A program made the position numbers and the translations under genes. The notes beneath the pieces are model-generated. The model ran no database searches and was not told the origin of the DNA. It saw only the letters and a program-made list of their open reading frames with translations. A stretch of DNA of 7,134 nt from Chloroflexota bacterium. Lineage in GTDB: Bacteria; Chloroflexota; Ktedonobacteria; Ktedonobacterales; Ktedonobacteraceae. This document shows, one piece after another, positions 6,621 through 7,134 of this stretch. The number at the start of each line of letters is the position of its first letter. The first letter of the stretch is position 1. The DNA lies in the NCBI GenBank assembly GCA_005881295.1, contig VBHS01000326.1:1-7134 (forward strand). The letters run 5' to 3'.

Positions 6621-6629
6621 TGCTATAAT
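6621..6629 (+). promoter_or_regulatory. Extended -10 on the plus strand, overlapping P1
   Basis: TGC followed by TATAAT, a perfect extended -10 reading right. Only weak -35 candidates occur at the right distance (TTTCAT near 6598). Transcription would begin near 6636, heading to the membrane-protein gene at 6923. Its 7-bp core TGCTATA is the mirror of TATAGCA at 6634-6640, part of P1. Confidence 0.45.
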
Positions 6630-6640
6630 AAAATATAGCA
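6621..6640. repeat. Inverted repeat uniting two opposed -10 elements
   Basis: Arms TGCTATA (6621-6627) and TATAGCA (6634-6640) around a 6-bp AT spacer. Each arm is the extended -10 of a promoter on its own strand. It may simply be a symmetric promoter, or an operator placed to close both. Confidence 0.5.
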
Positions 6641-6660
6641 CATTGTTATTCCAATGTCAA
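6632..6660 (-). promoter_or_regulatory. Distal near-consensus promoter (P1) of the nfeD-slipin operon
   Basis: Minus strand: consensus TTGACA (6660-6655), a 17-bp spacer ending in TGC, then TATATT (6637-6632), an extended -10 matching 5 of 6. Predicted start near 6625, about 125 nt ahead of the nfeD ATG. It is the strongest promoter in the window by consensus match and would drive nfeD and slipin together. Confidence 0.7.
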
Positions 6661-6922
6661 GTGGTTGCAGAGTTGTATCCTTCCCTAAATCAGGATTCGT
6701 GCCCAATAGGAGAGCACGAACCGTAGTTACCCGTTGAGTCTACCAATCGTTTTGCAATGTGCATACCTCACAAAAGAAGAAAAGAAGTGCACAACAGGAA
6801 CGTTGGTGCAAAGCGGATTGTAGCACCAGCGTTGAGCTAATATCAATGAGAATCAGTGGCGTTGAGAGGCGGCCAAAACACCTTTGTTACATGAACAGGC
6901 ATCGCACAAAAATATAGCCCAG
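6636..6922 (+). other. Gene-free 287-bp stretch: possible structured leader
   Basis: No convincing gene lies here on either strand. It contains two hairpins. The first has stem TTCGTGC/GCACGAA (6696-6702 and 6714-6720), extended by GG/CC across one bulged A. The second has an 11-bp stem (6800-6810 and 6824-6834) with one G.T wobble and a 13-nt loop. CGTTGAG occurs three times (6732, 6831, 6860). Neither hairpin is followed by a T-run. I do not recognise a riboswitch or known small RNA. Most simply it is the 5' leader of the gene starting at 6923. Confidence 0.3.
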
Positions 6923-7134
6923 ATGAAAAAAAACCTTCTCACCACCTGGGATGCTTTGCTGACGAGAAACGGCATCGTAGCATATTTGCCCATCATTGTC
7001 GTTTGTATTCTCATGTTCTGTGGGGCATCCTGGCAAATTTTCTGGCCCTCCACCGACGCGGCCCGCTATCAGTGCTATGCACTCGTCTTCTGGCTGGGGA
7101 GCTCTGCTACACAGATATTACCTGCCTCGCAATG
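6923..7134 (+). CDS. Integral membrane protein, N-terminal fragment (3' partial)
   Basis: The frame begins at ATG 6923 (MKKNLLTTWDALLTRNG) and stays open to the window end, giving 70 complete codons. A basic N-terminus is followed by one clear membrane span (about residues 17-40, IVAYLPIIVVCILMFCGASW), then a segment DAARYQCYALVFWLGSSATQILP with aromatic and Cys residues. Polytopic glycosyltransferases of the mannosyltransferase type often begin like this, with a first span and a loop carrying D/R/Y residues, but the visible part is too short to assign a family. The ribosome site is weak, so the start is uncertain; the in-frame stop at 6863 limits it. It is oriented away from nfeD. Confidence 0.5.
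   Translation, partial: MKKNLLTTWDALLTRNGIVAYLPIIVVCILMFCGASWQIFWPSTDAARYQCYALVFWLGSSATQILPASQ

Noticed and set aside
6654..6737. 27-codon plus-strand open frame (MSSGCRVV...) as a leader peptide
   Set aside because: No ribosome site, ordinary composition, and no run of a regulatory codon; it could occur by chance.

Overview
The window looks like chromosome from a mid-GC bacterium, most likely a member of the Chloroflexota, perhaps the Ktedonobacteria. This placement is an inference from gene style: a caspase-fold/TPR/membrane fusion, an NfeD-slipin pair, a UMPS-like orotate phosphoribosyltransferase, and strong AGGAGG ribosome sites. No rRNA, tRNA, CRISPR array, insertion sequence or phage gene was seen.

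Left part (1-3310): a plus-strand gene enters from beyond the left edge. It encodes the C-terminal half of a caspase-like domain, a low-complexity linker, about three TPRs and a multi-pass membrane tail, and it stops at 1466. The position normally held by the catalytic cysteine is phenylalanine. Converging on it from the right is a minus-strand ABC-F ATPase (start best placed at 3230). Its reading frame does not stop at the expected convergent junction but continues 336 bp antisense through the 3' end of the caspase/TPR gene, exactly codon-aligned. The tail is probably the result of a lost stop or an indel in a purine-rich stretch, and the usual ABC-F C-terminal coiled coil is absent.

Middle (3297-4191): the ABC-F promoter (minus) and a good sigma-70 type promoter (plus) diverge. 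The plus promoter drives a pyrE-like gene through a roughly 60-nt leader with a perfect 8-bp hairpin and a purine-rich tract that could compete for the same pyrimidine arm. The gene ends in a perfect 22-bp hairpin shared with the operon converging from the right, a bidirectional terminator.

Right part (4235-6660): a minus-strand operon of nfeD (membrane ClpP-class serine protease) followed 25 nt later by a slipin (stomatin/SPFH protein). In characterised pairs the protease cleaves the stomatin near its hydrophobic C-terminus, and both the Ser/Lys dyad and the target-like hydrophobic stretch are present here. The operon has a near-consensus upstream promoter (TTGACA, 17 bp, TATATT). Its -10 forms a palindrome with a perfect extended -10 on the other strand, so the site may fire both ways. 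A second, nearer extended -10 shares an identical 11-mer with the ABC-F promoter.

Right edge (6636-7134): a 287-bp stretch without a convincing gene holds two hairpins and may be the leader of a plus-strand membrane-protein gene that starts near 6923 and runs off the window.

Most genes here are housekeeping-like. The least ordinary items are the inactive-looking caspase/TPR membrane protein, the codon-aligned antisense tail of the ABC-F protein, the altered catalytic loop of the PyrE-like enzyme, and the symmetric promoter at 6621-6640.
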